Assembly (NCBI GenBank): GCA_900318645.1
Contig: ONLH01000011.1
Coordinates: 1-64,000 of the forward strand
Direction of reading: 5' to 3'
DNA length: 64,000 nt
Source: an uncultured Prevotellaceae bacterium
GTDB lineage: Bacteria > Bacteroidota > Bacteroidia > Bacteroidales > Muribaculaceae
Position 1 is the stretch's first letter. Every line of letters starts with the position of its first letter. Below are positions 17,466 to 25,330 of the stretch, piece by piece. The notes below the pieces were generated by a model, which was given only the letters and a program-made list of their open reading frames with translations, was not told where the DNA came from and did no database searches. The position numbers and the translations under genes were made by a program.

Positions 17466-18542
17466 TTAACTAATCTTATCGCTCAGACCCTTGAAAAACA
17501 TGGAAGTGACACTGTCGGCTTCCTTGCTCGCGGTGTCGGGTTGCTCCTGCTTCGGAGTGTCGGTCAACGGCTCCTCAGTAGTGCCTCCCTCGCCGGGGGC
17601 GTCTTGCAATAATTTGTTGGCTTGGTATACCTTGCCCCAGCAATGGGGGCAACGGACGTAGTTCATGAAATCCTCAATGCTCTTGGTAGTGATGTTCTGC
17701 ACTCCGCCCTCTTTGGATGCGATGGCGTCAATAAGGGCAATCACCTCGGCACGGATTTCGGGCGCAAGCTCGTTAATGCGGTCCCATGCGGCATCCTCGG
17801 CCACCCAGCCGATGTAACGGTTGGCGACCTCGATAACCTGCTGCTGGAACGTGTGCAACTCTGCATCGTCAAAGTCGAACTGATGGCCGCAATAGGGGCA
17901 GGTGACGATGTTCCCGCCGTTCAGGGCCTTCAACATCAATGTCAAGTCCATATCGAATTTCCTGCTTAACTGGTCGGTGAGATTGCACTTTGTCAAGGCC
18001 TGTCGCATGTACTCAACGGCGTGGCGCACCTGCTCGTCGGTGGCCGTCTTGATGTCCACCAGGAACGTCGAAGGATTGGCACCCCAGCCCATCAGGGTGG
18101 AGTACTCGTACAGACGCCACTCAAGCACCTTGGCGCGGTTCTCCTCGTCACGCTTGATGGCCGTCACGCCGATGCTGTGCTCCATCTCGTGGCCGCACTC
18201 GGCATTCAGCTTGTACAGCTCCAGCACGTCGTGACCCAGCGCGGTGTTCTTGGCAATCCTGCCCGTCATCACCAGGTGGGTGTCGGTCTCGTAGCCATCG
18301 ACGGGCACACCGATCTGCTTGTGCACGTCATGGTCGAGGAACCACTTCAAACGCTTGAAGCCCTCCTTCAGTGTCTTCTTGAACGAGCCGGGCATGGAAA
18401 TGTCGCCCTGGCTGTCCATGATGTTAAACCCGTTGACCGCAACAGTTACCAATCCTTCCTGCTCGTCAACATCCTTGGTCTGAACGCCGTACCAGTTACC
18501 CTTGTACAGCACTTCCTTCTTTTGGTTGTTGGTTTGTCCCAT
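17466..18542 (-). CDS. HK97-type prohead protease with C-terminal Cys-rich extension
   Basis: 358 aa from MGQTNNQKKEV. The N-terminal ~190 residues carry the U35 protease pattern: NGFNIMDSQGDISMPGSF, a His in FLDHDVH and the nucleophile Ser in HEMEHSIGV. The protein then has a ~165-residue extension with CPYCGHQF and CPHC pairs that could form a zinc ribbon, and an acidic/Gln-rich tail. It would cleave the capsid delta domain. The start overlaps the end of the portal gene by 47 bp in another frame. Confidence 0.85.
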   Translation of the reverse strand: MGQTNNQKKEVLYKGNWYGVQTKDVDEQEGLVTVAVNGFNIMDSQGDISMPGSFKKTLKEGFKRLKWFLDHDVHKQIGVPVDGYETDTHLVMTGRIAKNTALGHDVLELYKLNAECGHEMEHSIGVTAIKRDEENRAKVLEWRLYEYSTLMGWGANPSTFLVDIKTATDEQVRHAVEYMRQALTKCNLTDQLSRKFDMDLTLMLKALNGGNIVTCPYCGHQFDFDDAELHTFQQQVIEVANRYIGWVAEDAAWDRINELAPEIRAEVIALIDAIASKEGGVQNITTKSIEDFMNYVRCPHCWGKVYQANKLLQDAPGEGGTTEEPLTDTPKQEQPDTASKEADSVTSMFFKGLSDKIS

Positions 18543-19980
18543 CTTCCTGTTGTTGATTATTGTTAGTAAATGATGAATTGAAAATCTTCGCCACTGTCGC
18601 AAGTTCCTCATCGGTCATCTGCCACTTCAGCTTGCTCGCCAGCGAAAGCTCCGACTCCTCAATCATGGCCTCGCCGATTTGGCCGCGCCAGTCGTTGAGG
18701 GTGATGAGGCCCTTGTTGAACTGCTCCAGGCAACGCTCGTTGACGAGCTTCTTCACTTCCTCCGCCTCCTTCAGACCCTCCTGCAGACAGTCAACGCCGG
18801 AGAAGTCGCAGTCAAGGTAATACTTGCTGCCGCCCTCTTCCATGCGCAGGAAGGTCGTGAAGTCCTTGCAGAAACGCTTGGCCAACGGGATGACGACTGA
18901 TGAGTACACAGCCTTCTCCGCTGTCGCCTGGTTGCTGAACGTCGCCTGGTCCTTGCGGGGAACAAGCACGCTCGGGATGCCGTAGGCACCCGCTATGGTG
19001 ATCGCATCAGCCAAGGTCTCGTCAAAAGGCTGCAGCTCGCTGATGCTGAGGTTCGTCCTAACAAATGACATGGGGATGTTCGAGACACCGAACGGGAACT
19101 GGCCCTCGCTGAAGCCGTAGGTGTCGGTGAGTTCCTTCACGAACGCCTTCTTCTCGTCGCTGGTCATGGCCACCGTGCCCGCCTTGTCCTGCTGCTGCTG
19201 GACGATGAAGCCCACACCGCCGCGCTTGACGTAGATGATGTTTCGTGCGGAGTACACGGCAATCAGGTTGCCGATGGGCTTCTTCAACGGGGCGAGACGG
19301 CTCATGGCCTTCAGGAAGCCGACGCGGCCGCCGTAGCTGGGCAGTCCGTCACGGTCATGCCACACCTGGTACGTCGGGATCAGCTCGGTCAGTTTCGAGC
19401 CGAAGGCGATGCGGTAGCCCTTCACGATGTCCTCTATGCCGCCGGGCGTGACGCCGAACAGCGGAACCGAATACATGTTCTTGGGCTCGATTTTTACTCG
19501 AGTGGCGGGCAGGTTCCAGTAGGTGTCGCAGTACTTCCACTTCAAGGCTTCCGCATCCAGGTGGTCACCCATCGCGGCACGCACAAAGGCGTTGCCGGTG
19601 CAGAGCTTGTACACGAAGTGGTTGTAGATGAACTCGTACCAGCCCATCAGGCAGTTCGGGTTGCTCAGTATGCCGTTCACGGGATGTGACAGACGCCACA
19701 CCACGCTGTCGTCACTCGAACGCCTAACGACGAAACTCGCACCAGCGACGCGGCTGGCGATGAAGTCTATCGGCCAGAACACCTCGGGGACCGTGGCGAA
19801 CAGCGTCAGGAAATTGTCGCCGGCATACTTCGGGTGGAGGATGCCCTCCAGTACATCAGGAGCCAGGACGCTGTAGTTCGTCGCGCTCGGTGCGTTGGTG
19901 ACAACAGGAACGTCGGACAGCTGCTGGCCGCTGCCGTCCTTCTTCCTCATCGGGAATATGTCTCGTAAGTTAAATCCCAT
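18496..19980 (-). CDS. Phage portal protein (HK97 family)
   Basis: 494 aa from MGFNLRDIFPMRKKDG; an upstream in-frame ATG overlaps the -7 box of promoter L2 and is rejected. Typical portal features: early hydrophobic/Trp segment (EVFWPIDFIASRVAG), NPNCLMGWYEF, a central PTYQVWH block and a Gln/Asn-rich C-terminus. Forms the dodecameric vertex for DNA entry. Separated from the terminase gene by 138 bp that hold L2 and an inverted repeat, so head genes may be transcribed independently of terminase. Confidence 0.88.
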   Translation of the reverse strand: MGFNLRDIFPMRKKDGSGQQLSDVPVVTNAPSATNYSVLAPDVLEGILHPKYAGDNFLTLFATVPEVFWPIDFIASRVAGASFVVRRSSDDSVVWRLSHPVNGILSNPNCLMGWYEFIYNHFVYKLCTGNAFVRAAMGDHLDAEALKWKYCDTYWNLPATRVKIEPKNMYSVPLFGVTPGGIEDIVKGYRIAFGSKLTELIPTYQVWHDRDGLPSYGGRVGFLKAMSRLAPLKKPIGNLIAVYSARNIIYVKRGGVGFIVQQQQDKAGTVAMTSDEKKAFVKELTDTYGFSEGQFPFGVSNIPMSFVRTNLSISELQPFDETLADAITIAGAYGIPSVLVPRKDQATFSNQATAEKAVYSSVVIPLAKRFCKDFTTFLRMEEGGSKYYLDCDFSGVDCLQEGLKEAEEVKKLVNERCLEQFNKGLITLNDWRGQIGEAMIEESELSLASKLKWQMTDEELATVAKIFNSSFTNNNQQQEDGTNQQPKEGSAVQG

Positions 19981-19995
19981 GTCAGTCGTTTTGTG

Positions 19996-20043
19996 CAAAT
20001 GTAAATTTTTCGCTTTTCGGTTACTTCAATTTCTTGAAATCTC
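19996..20043 (-). promoter_or_regulatory. Putative late promoter L2 before portal
   Basis: TTACATTTG followed by GCACAAAACGAC lies 16 bp before the portal ATG, and GAGATTTCA lies 30 bp upstream, the same layout as L1 (6340-6387). TACATTTG fits TAnnTTTG. Confidence 0.5.
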
Positions 20044-20085
20044 AAAAAGCGAAACAGTTACAAAACAGTATCTAAAAAGCTATGA

Positions 20086-20106
20086 AACACGAAATTATAT
20101 CGTGTT
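20086..20106. promoter_or_regulatory. Inverted repeat AACACGA-N7-TCGTGTT
   Basis: Perfect 7-bp arms around AATTATA, between terminase stop and portal. Not followed by a T run on the minus strand, so an operator or weak attenuator rather than a clear terminator. Confidence 0.4.
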
Positions 20107-20118
20107 GAACCGCAAAGT

Positions 20119-23100
20119 CTAATTTTTTATGACATACGAAACAAAGCCGCTGAGCAGCACGCTGGCCTCTATGTCACGGCCCTTGTCTGCATTGTAGTCC
20201 AGCAGGTGGGTGACGAACTCCGAATAGTCGGGGCTATCGTTGACTGCCGTCTCGTTGAACAGCACACGGGATTTGACGAAGTCGCTCGTCGCCGCTATGC
20301 GCCTGGCAGGATCGTGTTCCTCATCGCATATCCTCACGGGCATGCCTGCCGTCGCCCTCAGCCTGCGGACGAACTGGTAATAGGCGTCACCGCACTCGAC
20401 GATGCACATGTCACCGTCGCGGCTCTCGATGGCACCGGCTATCTCATCAGTCGAGGTGTTCTCACGGTACACCACATCCACCACACGCCAGTGATTGCCG
20501 ACCAGCACACCCTCAAGCAGACAGAAGCGCCCGCCGATGTTCGGCAGCACATACAGCACACGTCGGGTGGCCACCGCACTGTCGGCCGTCGCGGGATTGT
20601 AGAAGTGGATGGCACCGTCACGGGCGAACAGGTTGCGCTTGCGGCGGTTGCTGAACAGGACGTAGTTCTCACGCAGCAGGTCATGGACCACATAGCGGAA
20701 CGTGTCGCAGTTGTGAACTAAGATGTTGTTTGCAAAGAACTCCCCGTCATCCACGGAGATGTCATACACTGCCGCCTCTCCACCTACTGAGAGCGGCACA
20801 CCGTTTAGAGCAACACTCTTTTTTAGAGTACTTATTGACCTTAAATTTTGCACCACACACCCTACAAGTGCGTTCAACATCATCGAGGCCATTGTCTCTG
20901 CGCCACTTTGATTTGCAGCTGTTTGAGCAGAACTTTGCGCCTTGAATAGCCCTCGATGTGAACTCTCTGCCGCACACAATACACTTGAAAGTCCTGTACT
21001 CCCTGTTTTCCATCTGCTTTTTAGAGTTTTGAGAATGCCATTTGCGACCCTCTTCGGATTTATGCCAGTCAGCAGCTTTCTGCCTGTTGTCTTCGAGAAC
21101 TTTGCGAAGTTTGGCTTTACGCCCATCTGAAATGTTTTCATGGTGGTGTTTAACATGATTTTCATTAAGCACAAGGGCGAAATTATCAAGTGTGTTGTTA
21201 TCGTGATTGCCATCAATATGATGAACATCATAGCCTTTAGGAATAGGCCCGTTTGCACACTCCCACATATAGCGGTGCAGGTACTCTTTGACGGTTTTCC
21301 CGTCTCTCTTAATCCATCCACGATAGTACGACCTATCACTTTGAGATTTTGACTCAGGATAGCGAATAAATCTGAAACCGTTGTACTCGATAGTCTCTCT
21401 TTGCATGGTTTTCCGTTTTTGATGGTGGTTATTTTGTCTGTTGATTTTAGCTGATTTGCGGGTATAAAACCACGCTCGGTATATATGGGATGGTTGTCAG
21501 TACACCTCAATTTACCGACACACAAAGATACGATAATTATTTGAGATTTGCAACTTGTACAGAAAGAATTATACACCTTTGAATAACCTTTTCTTGTCAA
21601 TACATAATCTCCAATTTTTACATCAACAATCGGAACATCACCACGCTTAGTTGCTACTATTGTGTCAGCTGTGAAACACAGGTGGCCGTGCTCCTCATAG
21701 GTCTGGTTGGTGGTCTTGTTCTTGACCTTGGTCTTGAGGATGGCGCCGTTGGCATCCTTCTGCACGCTCAGGTAATCCTCTATCGACACCGGGCACTCCT
21801 TGCCGATGGTGATGGAGATGTCGGGAACTGTACCCTCGAAGATGGCGTTGATGAACTCACCCGTCATGGCCACCGACGGGTTCTTGTCACAAACACAGTC
21901 AACAACCTCCACGCCTTCACCCTCCAGCGTGAAGATGAACAGGTCGAGCCACGACCGCTTGTCATCGTCGATGGTGTTCGCTGCCCTGGTACTGGCGTCA
22001 CCATGGAGGTACAGCTTGTCGCTGTACCCGATGGAGCGCAGCCGCTGTGCCGTGGCCTTGGCGGCACGCTTGACGGTGTTGTCGGGACTCTCGGCGCACA
22101 GCTCACCGAACTGCACGATGCGCTGGCTATCCTCGGTGATGTACTGCCAGAACGAGATGGAGATGTAGGGCAGCACGTTGTTGTCGACACTGACGTGGAT
22201 GGGATAGTCGGGGTCGTATGCCGTGGCGGCGGTGTGCATGCCGGTGTTGAACGAGCCGAAGAACTCGCTGCCCGTGCGGATGACGCCCCACTCGCCGAGG
22301 GCATAGATGCGGTAGTAGTCGGGGTCGCTCTGCCTGTCCTTCTCGAAGTCGGCCACACACTGCTCATCGTAGTAGCCATACGTCCCATCAGGGGAACCGA
22401 CTACCCAAAAGTTGTTCATGTAGGTGGACTGGATGATGACGGTGTCTGGCGCATGGTCCTCCATGGCTCCTGTGCTCGGGTTGATGTAGGTCTTCGGCTC
22501 GTTCATCCGCAGGGACTTCACCTCGGTGAACCTGGCAGGGATGCGGCGGCCGTCGATGGTGACACGCATGGAGACGTCGTGCCACTTCTCGCTGTCAAAC
22601 CATGACTTCTTTATCCAGTGCGTCTCACGGATGGGGTTGAAGGTGGCGCTGATCTGCTGGCCTTCCTTACCGCGCAGGCGCTTGCGTATCTGCTTGAAGT
22701 CGCTCTCCTCGAACTCGCTGAACTCCTCCAGGTGCACGCGCTTGTAGTTGGAGATACCCTTGATTTTCTCGGGGTCGTCGAGGCCGCTGAAGTCTATCCT
22801 CGCGCCGTTGTAGCCGCAGCGGATGGAGTTGCGGGTGAACTTGAACCACTCGTCCATGTGCAGTTGCTTGCACGCCACACGGAAGTCCTCATAGATGGAC
22901 TTCTCGATGGATGCGCCGACCTTACGGAAGACGAGGGTGTTCTCTCCGTCGAACATCGTCATCATCAGGATCACCTGGGCGGCGCTGTACGACTTGGCGG
23001 ACGATGAGCCGCCATAGAGGATGATGAAACGCACGGACGGCTCACGCATGAAGCGCATGAGCTGCCACCCGTTCGGATTGAACATCCGGTAATCGTAGCG

Positions 23101-23121
23101 AAAAACCACCTCTTTTGACAT
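20119..23121 (-). CDS. Terminase large subunit precursor, interrupted by an intein
   Basis: 1000-codon frame. Extein residues 1-481 and 805-1000 (677 aa after splicing) form a PBSX/Terminase_3-like packaging motor: Walker A GGSSSAKS (37-44), Walker B hydrophobics with EE at RVHLEEF (128-134), coupling motif SATFNP (158-163), and a nuclease half. The intein (residues 482-804) sits in the nuclease domain at HGHL|CDTFRYV, just before a conserved Asp of the H-x-x-D-x-x-RY motif, a typical choice of an essential site. Splicing would restore HGHLCDTFRYV. ATPase packages DNA into the prohead; the nuclease cuts concatemers. The small subunit gene lies 88 bp upstream. Confidence 0.92.
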   Translation of the reverse strand: MSKEVVFRYDYRMFNPNGWQLMRFMREPSVRFIILYGGSSSAKSYSAAQVILMMTMFDGENTLVFRKVGASIEKSIYEDFRVACKQLHMDEWFKFTRNSIRCGYNGARIDFSGLDDPEKIKGISNYKRVHLEEFSEFEESDFKQIRKRLRGKEGQQISATFNPIRETHWIKKSWFDSEKWHDVSMRVTIDGRRIPARFTEVKSLRMNEPKTYINPSTGAMEDHAPDTVIIQSTYMNNFWVVGSPDGTYGYYDEQCVADFEKDRQSDPDYYRIYALGEWGVIRTGSEFFGSFNTGMHTAATAYDPDYPIHVSVDNNVLPYISISFWQYITEDSQRIVQFGELCAESPDNTVKRAAKATAQRLRSIGYSDKLYLHGDASTRAANTIDDDKRSWLDLFIFTLEGEGVEVVDCVCDKNPSVAMTGEFINAIFEGTVPDISITIGKECPVSIEDYLSVQKDANGAILKTKVKNKTTNQTYEEHGHLCFTADTIVATKRGDVPIVDVKIGDYVLTRKGYSKVYNSFCTSCKSQIIIVSLCVGKLRCTDNHPIYTERGFIPANQLKSTDKITTIKNGKPCKERLSSTTVSDLFAILSQNLKVIGRTIVDGLRETGKPSKSTCTAICGSVQTGLFLKAMMFIILMAITITTHLIISPLCLMKIMLNTTMKTFQMGVKPNFAKFSKTTGRKLLTGINPKRVANGILKTLKSRWKTGSTGLSSVLCAAESSHRGLFKAQSSAQTAANQSGAETMASMMLNALVGCVVQNLRSISTLKKSVALNGVPLSVGGEAAVYDISVDDGEFFANNILVHNCDTFRYVVHDLLRENYVLFSNRRKRNLFARDGAIHFYNPATADSAVATRRVLYVLPNIGGRFCLLEGVLVGNHWRVVDVVYRENTSTDEIAGAIESRDGDMCIVECGDAYYQFVRRLRATAGMPVRICDEEHDPARRIAATSDFVKSRVLFNETAVNDSPDYSEFVTHLLDYNADKGRDIEASVLLSGFVSYVIKN
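20710..21678 (-). mobile_element. Intein in terminase large subunit (323 codons)
   Basis: Starts with Cys (CFTADTIVATKRGDVPIVDV, block A), has block B (RCTDNHPIYT, with the conserved T-x-x-H), block F (VYDISVDDGEFFANNILV) and ends HN followed by extein Cys, block G. All residues needed for class 1 splicing are seen. Blocks A/B lie in the first ~90 residues and F/G in the last ~22; the ~215 residues between have no DOD or HNH motif in this frame, because that DNA encodes an HNH enzyme in the -1 frame. The segment is clearly more AT-rich than the flanking terminase, a sign of recent arrival. Confidence 0.9.
20762..21406 (-). CDS. HNH endonuclease nested in the intein in the -1 frame
   Basis: 214 aa with its own ATG. 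N-terminal NUMOD-like part (GFRFIRYPESK...YLHRYMWE) typical of free-standing phage HNH enzymes; HNH core YDVHHIDGNHDNNTLDNF with HH at 62-63 and downstream N and H (N82-H84); then two zinc-ribbon-like units (C142/C145-C160/C164 and C181/C184-C199/C203) and stop. The whole gene lies inside the intein coding region, in the frame shifted by -1, and stops just inside block F. It presumably makes the homing cut that spreads the intein. No strong Shine-Dalgarno; a weak slippery run (C AAA AAC) lies 12 bp before the ATG. Confidence 0.88.
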   Translation of the reverse strand: MQRETIEYNGFRFIRYPESKSQSDRSYYRGWIKRDGKTVKEYLHRYMWECANGPIPKGYDVHHIDGNHDNNTLDNFALVLNENHVKHHHENISDGRKAKLRKVLEDNRQKAADWHKSEEGRKWHSQNSKKQMENREYRTFKCIVCGREFTSRAIQGAKFCSNSCKSKWRRDNGLDDVERTCRVCGAKFKVNKYSKKECCSKRCAALSRWRGGSV

Positions 23122-23209
23122 TTTGCTCTATCTCCCTTATTTGACACTTGCCACACTTTTGCCGAGTTTTGACAACATTTTGCCAAAACTTCCCTTGTGT
23201 GACATTTTG

Positions 23210-23767
23210 CTATTGCTCGGGCTCGTCATCCTCGGGCAGTTCCGAGAAGTCCATGACGTGCTTGCCCTCGATGGCCATGTTGCCGCCCATCTCGACTTTC
23301 TTCGGTGCCTCCCAGCCGTTCATCGAGGCAAGCAGCTTGGCGGCTTCGGTCTTGCCGTTGAACTCATAGGATACCTCACCGCGCTTGTTCTTGATCTTCT
23401 TCAAGGCTTTGCGCAGGTGCACCGGCATCTGGTTGGGTGCCTTCAGCTTCGGCTTGCCTGTCGCCTCGTCGATGTAGTACATGTCGGTGGGGTCAACCTC
23501 CACGATGCCCATGAGGACTTTCTCGACCTTCGCACGGTCCACCCTGGTGGCCTCGGCATACTCCTCCTGCAGCTCTGCTATCCTTGTGGCAACCTTGCGG
23601 TTGCTGAGCAGCTTGCTTGCGCACTCCCAGACGGTGCTCTGCTTCATTTTGGCGCAGTTGTAGGCAAGGCGGTAGGCCTCGCTTGCGTTGCCTATCTCGA
23701 CATAGTTGCGGCAGAACTTCTCCTGCTTGGGCGTTAATGGTCTTGTGTTGTCTTTTTGCTGTGCCAT
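23210..23767 (-). CDS. Terminase small subunit
   Basis: 185 aa. N-terminal helix-turn-helix-like segment LTPKQEKFCRNYVEIGNASE followed by AYRLAYNC is the hallmark of the Terminase_2 small-subunit family; a central coiled region and an acidic C-terminal tail (FSELPEDDEPEQ) follow. It binds the packaging site and stimulates the motor. The 88 bp to the large subunit repeat short GCAAAA/TGTCA words and could be part of a packaging site (speculative). Confidence 0.85.
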   Translation of the reverse strand: MAQQKDNTRPLTPKQEKFCRNYVEIGNASEAYRLAYNCAKMKQSTVWECASKLLSNRKVATRIAELQEEYAEATRVDRAKVEKVLMGIVEVDPTDMYYIDEATGKPKLKAPNQMPVHLRKALKKIKNKRGEVSYEFNGKTEAAKLLASMNGWEAPKKVEMGGNMAIEGKHVMDFSELPEDDEPEQ

Positions 23768-23993
23768 GATGTTGCGTATAATTTAGGCGTTGATTTGCGT
23801 ATAAAAAGCGACGGAAAATGAGAAAAAGTCTCAATAAAGTGAACGAAACGCTAATAAATTGCCTGTTTTGGCACTTTTGTTTCCTTTCTCCCGATTTTTA
23901 TTTCCCGTTTCAGACGATTTCCCCCGAAAAAAGGGGATACCGAGGACGGCTTTCCCGCCCCCGGCTCCCCGAGTTCTCGACAGGGGGATGGCG

Positions 23994-24830
23994 TCACACA
24001 CCGATGTTGACATCGTCAATCTTAATTCCGTCACGCTCGCCAAGAATGGCGTCCAGTCCCTCCTGCACGGTTTTGTAGTGCAAAGATAGTGAAATAATCC
24101 CTTGTTCCACCTTTTGCCTGTAATTGTCGCGTGCCCGAAGGCCGCCGATGAAGCGCAGCTTGGTCCCGAAACGGGCGCTCACCTCGGTGGCGAAAACGGC
24201 CACCTTCATCTCCTCGGGGTTCGCCACGTTGATAATGCGGACCTTCAGCGTTTGGTAGCCGAACTCCTCGGGCGGCATGATCATCACCTGGTAGAGTCCG
24301 TTCACCGCATCGTCGATGTGGGTGAAGTGGCGCGTGTTCTCGCCCATGTTGTAGATGTCCACAACGTCATCGTTCAACAGATGCCAAAGTAGAGTCCCCC
24401 GACGCGGGTCAGGGCCGTAGACGTTGTGGAGACGCACACCCCAAGCGTCATCGTGGTAGAGGCGTGCGTAGAGCTCGTCGAAACGCTTGCTGATGCCGTA
24501 CATCGACGTGGCGTTTCCCGGGGCCGCGGTGGACGACGAGGCGTACACCAGACGGATGCCCGCATTGGCGCACTGGGCGCACACGGTGATGAACGTGTCG
24601 ATGTTGTCCTTGCGGATCTGCTCGGTCTCGGTATTGAACACCGAGGTCTGGGCGGCCAGGTGGAACACACCGTCCACGTTCTCGTTGCTGACGAGGAACT
24701 TGCCGATGTCGGACGCCTCGTCGCCGTTCTTCCGGTCTATGCCGATAACCTCATGGCCACCGGCCACAAGGAAAGCAACGAGGGCCTTTCCGATGAAGCC
24801 CTCGCTGCCGGTCACTATATACTTCGCCAT
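23994..24830 (-). CDS. NAD-dependent epimerase/dehydratase (extended SDR)
   Basis: 278 aa from MAKYIVTGSEGFIG; the longer open frame upstream belongs to other genes. Rossmann motif TGSEGFIG (7-14), FHLAAQTS, active-site-like SSS (98-100) and YGISK (Y111, K115), then NVYGPDPR: the pattern of UDP-sugar 4-epimerases and GDP/dTDP-sugar dehydratases. Shorter than GalE of the host (63004 on). It lies between lysis-type membrane genes and terminase, an odd place for a metabolic gene. Likely provides or alters a nucleotide sugar for glycosylation of phage or host structures (inference). Confidence 0.85.
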   Translation of the reverse strand: MAKYIVTGSEGFIGKALVAFLVAGGHEVIGIDRKNGDEASDIGKFLVSNENVDGVFHLAAQTSVFNTETEQIRKDNIDTFITVCAQCANAGIRLVYASSSTAAPGNATSMYGISKRFDELYARLYHDDAWGVRLHNVYGPDPRRGTLLWHLLNDDVVDIYNMGENTRHFTHIDDAVNGLYQVMIMPPEEFGYQTLKVRIINVANPEEMKVAVFATEVSARFGTKLRFIGGLRARDNYRQKVEQGIISLSLHYKTVQEGLDAILGERDGIKIDDVNIGV

Positions 24831-24832
24831 GG

Positions 24833-25033
24833 TCAGGAAAAGTTCTTGAACACGCCGGCGCCCCACAGGAGCACCATGGCGACAACCCACAGCACGATGC
24901 CGGGAACCAGCGACAGCTTGACGAACTCGCCGCGCGTCGATGTCGCCTTCCAGCCTTGGACTGTGGTGTAGATTACACTTGCTGTCGGTATCAGGATGAT
25001 GATCACCGAACAGATGATTGAAAACACTCTCAT
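24833..25033 (-). CDS. Small two-TM membrane protein, holin candidate
   Basis: 66 aa with hydrophobic segments at about 5-24 and 44-60 separated by a short basic loop. Starts with an ATGA overlap to the 32-aa gene upstream. A cluster of four tiny membrane proteins upstream of terminase is the usual site of lysis genes, so holin is plausible but unproved. Confidence 0.55.
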   Translation of the reverse strand: MRVFSIICSVIIILIPTASVIYTTVQGWKATSTRGEFVKLSLVPGIVLWVVAMVLLWGAGVFKNFS

Positions 25034-25128
25034 TTGTCTTTCTTGTTTTTCCTGTAGGCGCGGTAGAAGGCGTATGCCATGGCACAGGCCAGCACGGCAC
25101 CCACGATGTAGTTGATATATTCAGGCAT
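25030..25128 (-). CDS. 32-aa single-TM peptide
   Basis: MPEYINYIVGAVLACAMAYA followed by a basic tail YRKNKKDK; one membrane segment, N-out/C-in by charge. Its TGA overlaps the next ATG. Possibly a holin partner or pinholin. Confidence 0.5.
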   Translation of the reverse strand: MPEYINYIVGAVLACAMAYAFYRAYRKNKKDK

Positions 25129-25147
25129 GGTCTTGTGAATTGGTTTG

Positions 25148-25330
25148 TTACTTGTTAATAGGGCATCCCCGCAGCGACTCGTCGCAGACGCGGACTGGCG
25201 GGGATGACTCGGTCAGCTCCTTGACACGCTGCTCCAGCTCAGCGATGCGCTGGTCGCGGTCCTTGCGTGCCCTCTTGTCGACGATGATGCCGAGGACGAG
25301 GCCGACGGCGAATGCTATCGTCACGTTCAT
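25148..25330 (-). CDS. 60-aa membrane-anchored coiled-coil protein
   Basis: N-terminal membrane segment (MNVTIAFAVGLVLGIIV) followed by a basic stop-transfer and a short coiled coil (DRDQRIAELEQRVKELTES), then a Cys/Pro end. This is the layout of small inner-membrane spanin-like or holin-associated proteins. ATGA overlap with the 104-aa gene upstream. Confidence 0.5.
   Translation of the reverse strand: MNVTIAFAVGLVLGIIVDKRARKDRDQRIAELEQRVKELTESSPPVRVCDESLRGCPINK

Noticed and set aside
16320-17612. 430-codon open frame on the + strand
   Set aside because: Antisense of the capsid gene, whose HK97 features are clear; product is His/Gly/Val-rich without motifs.
24831-25100. 90-codon N-terminal extension of the epimerase frame
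   Set aside because: It reads through two small membrane genes in another frame and has no protein character; MAKYIVTGSEGFIG is the natural start.
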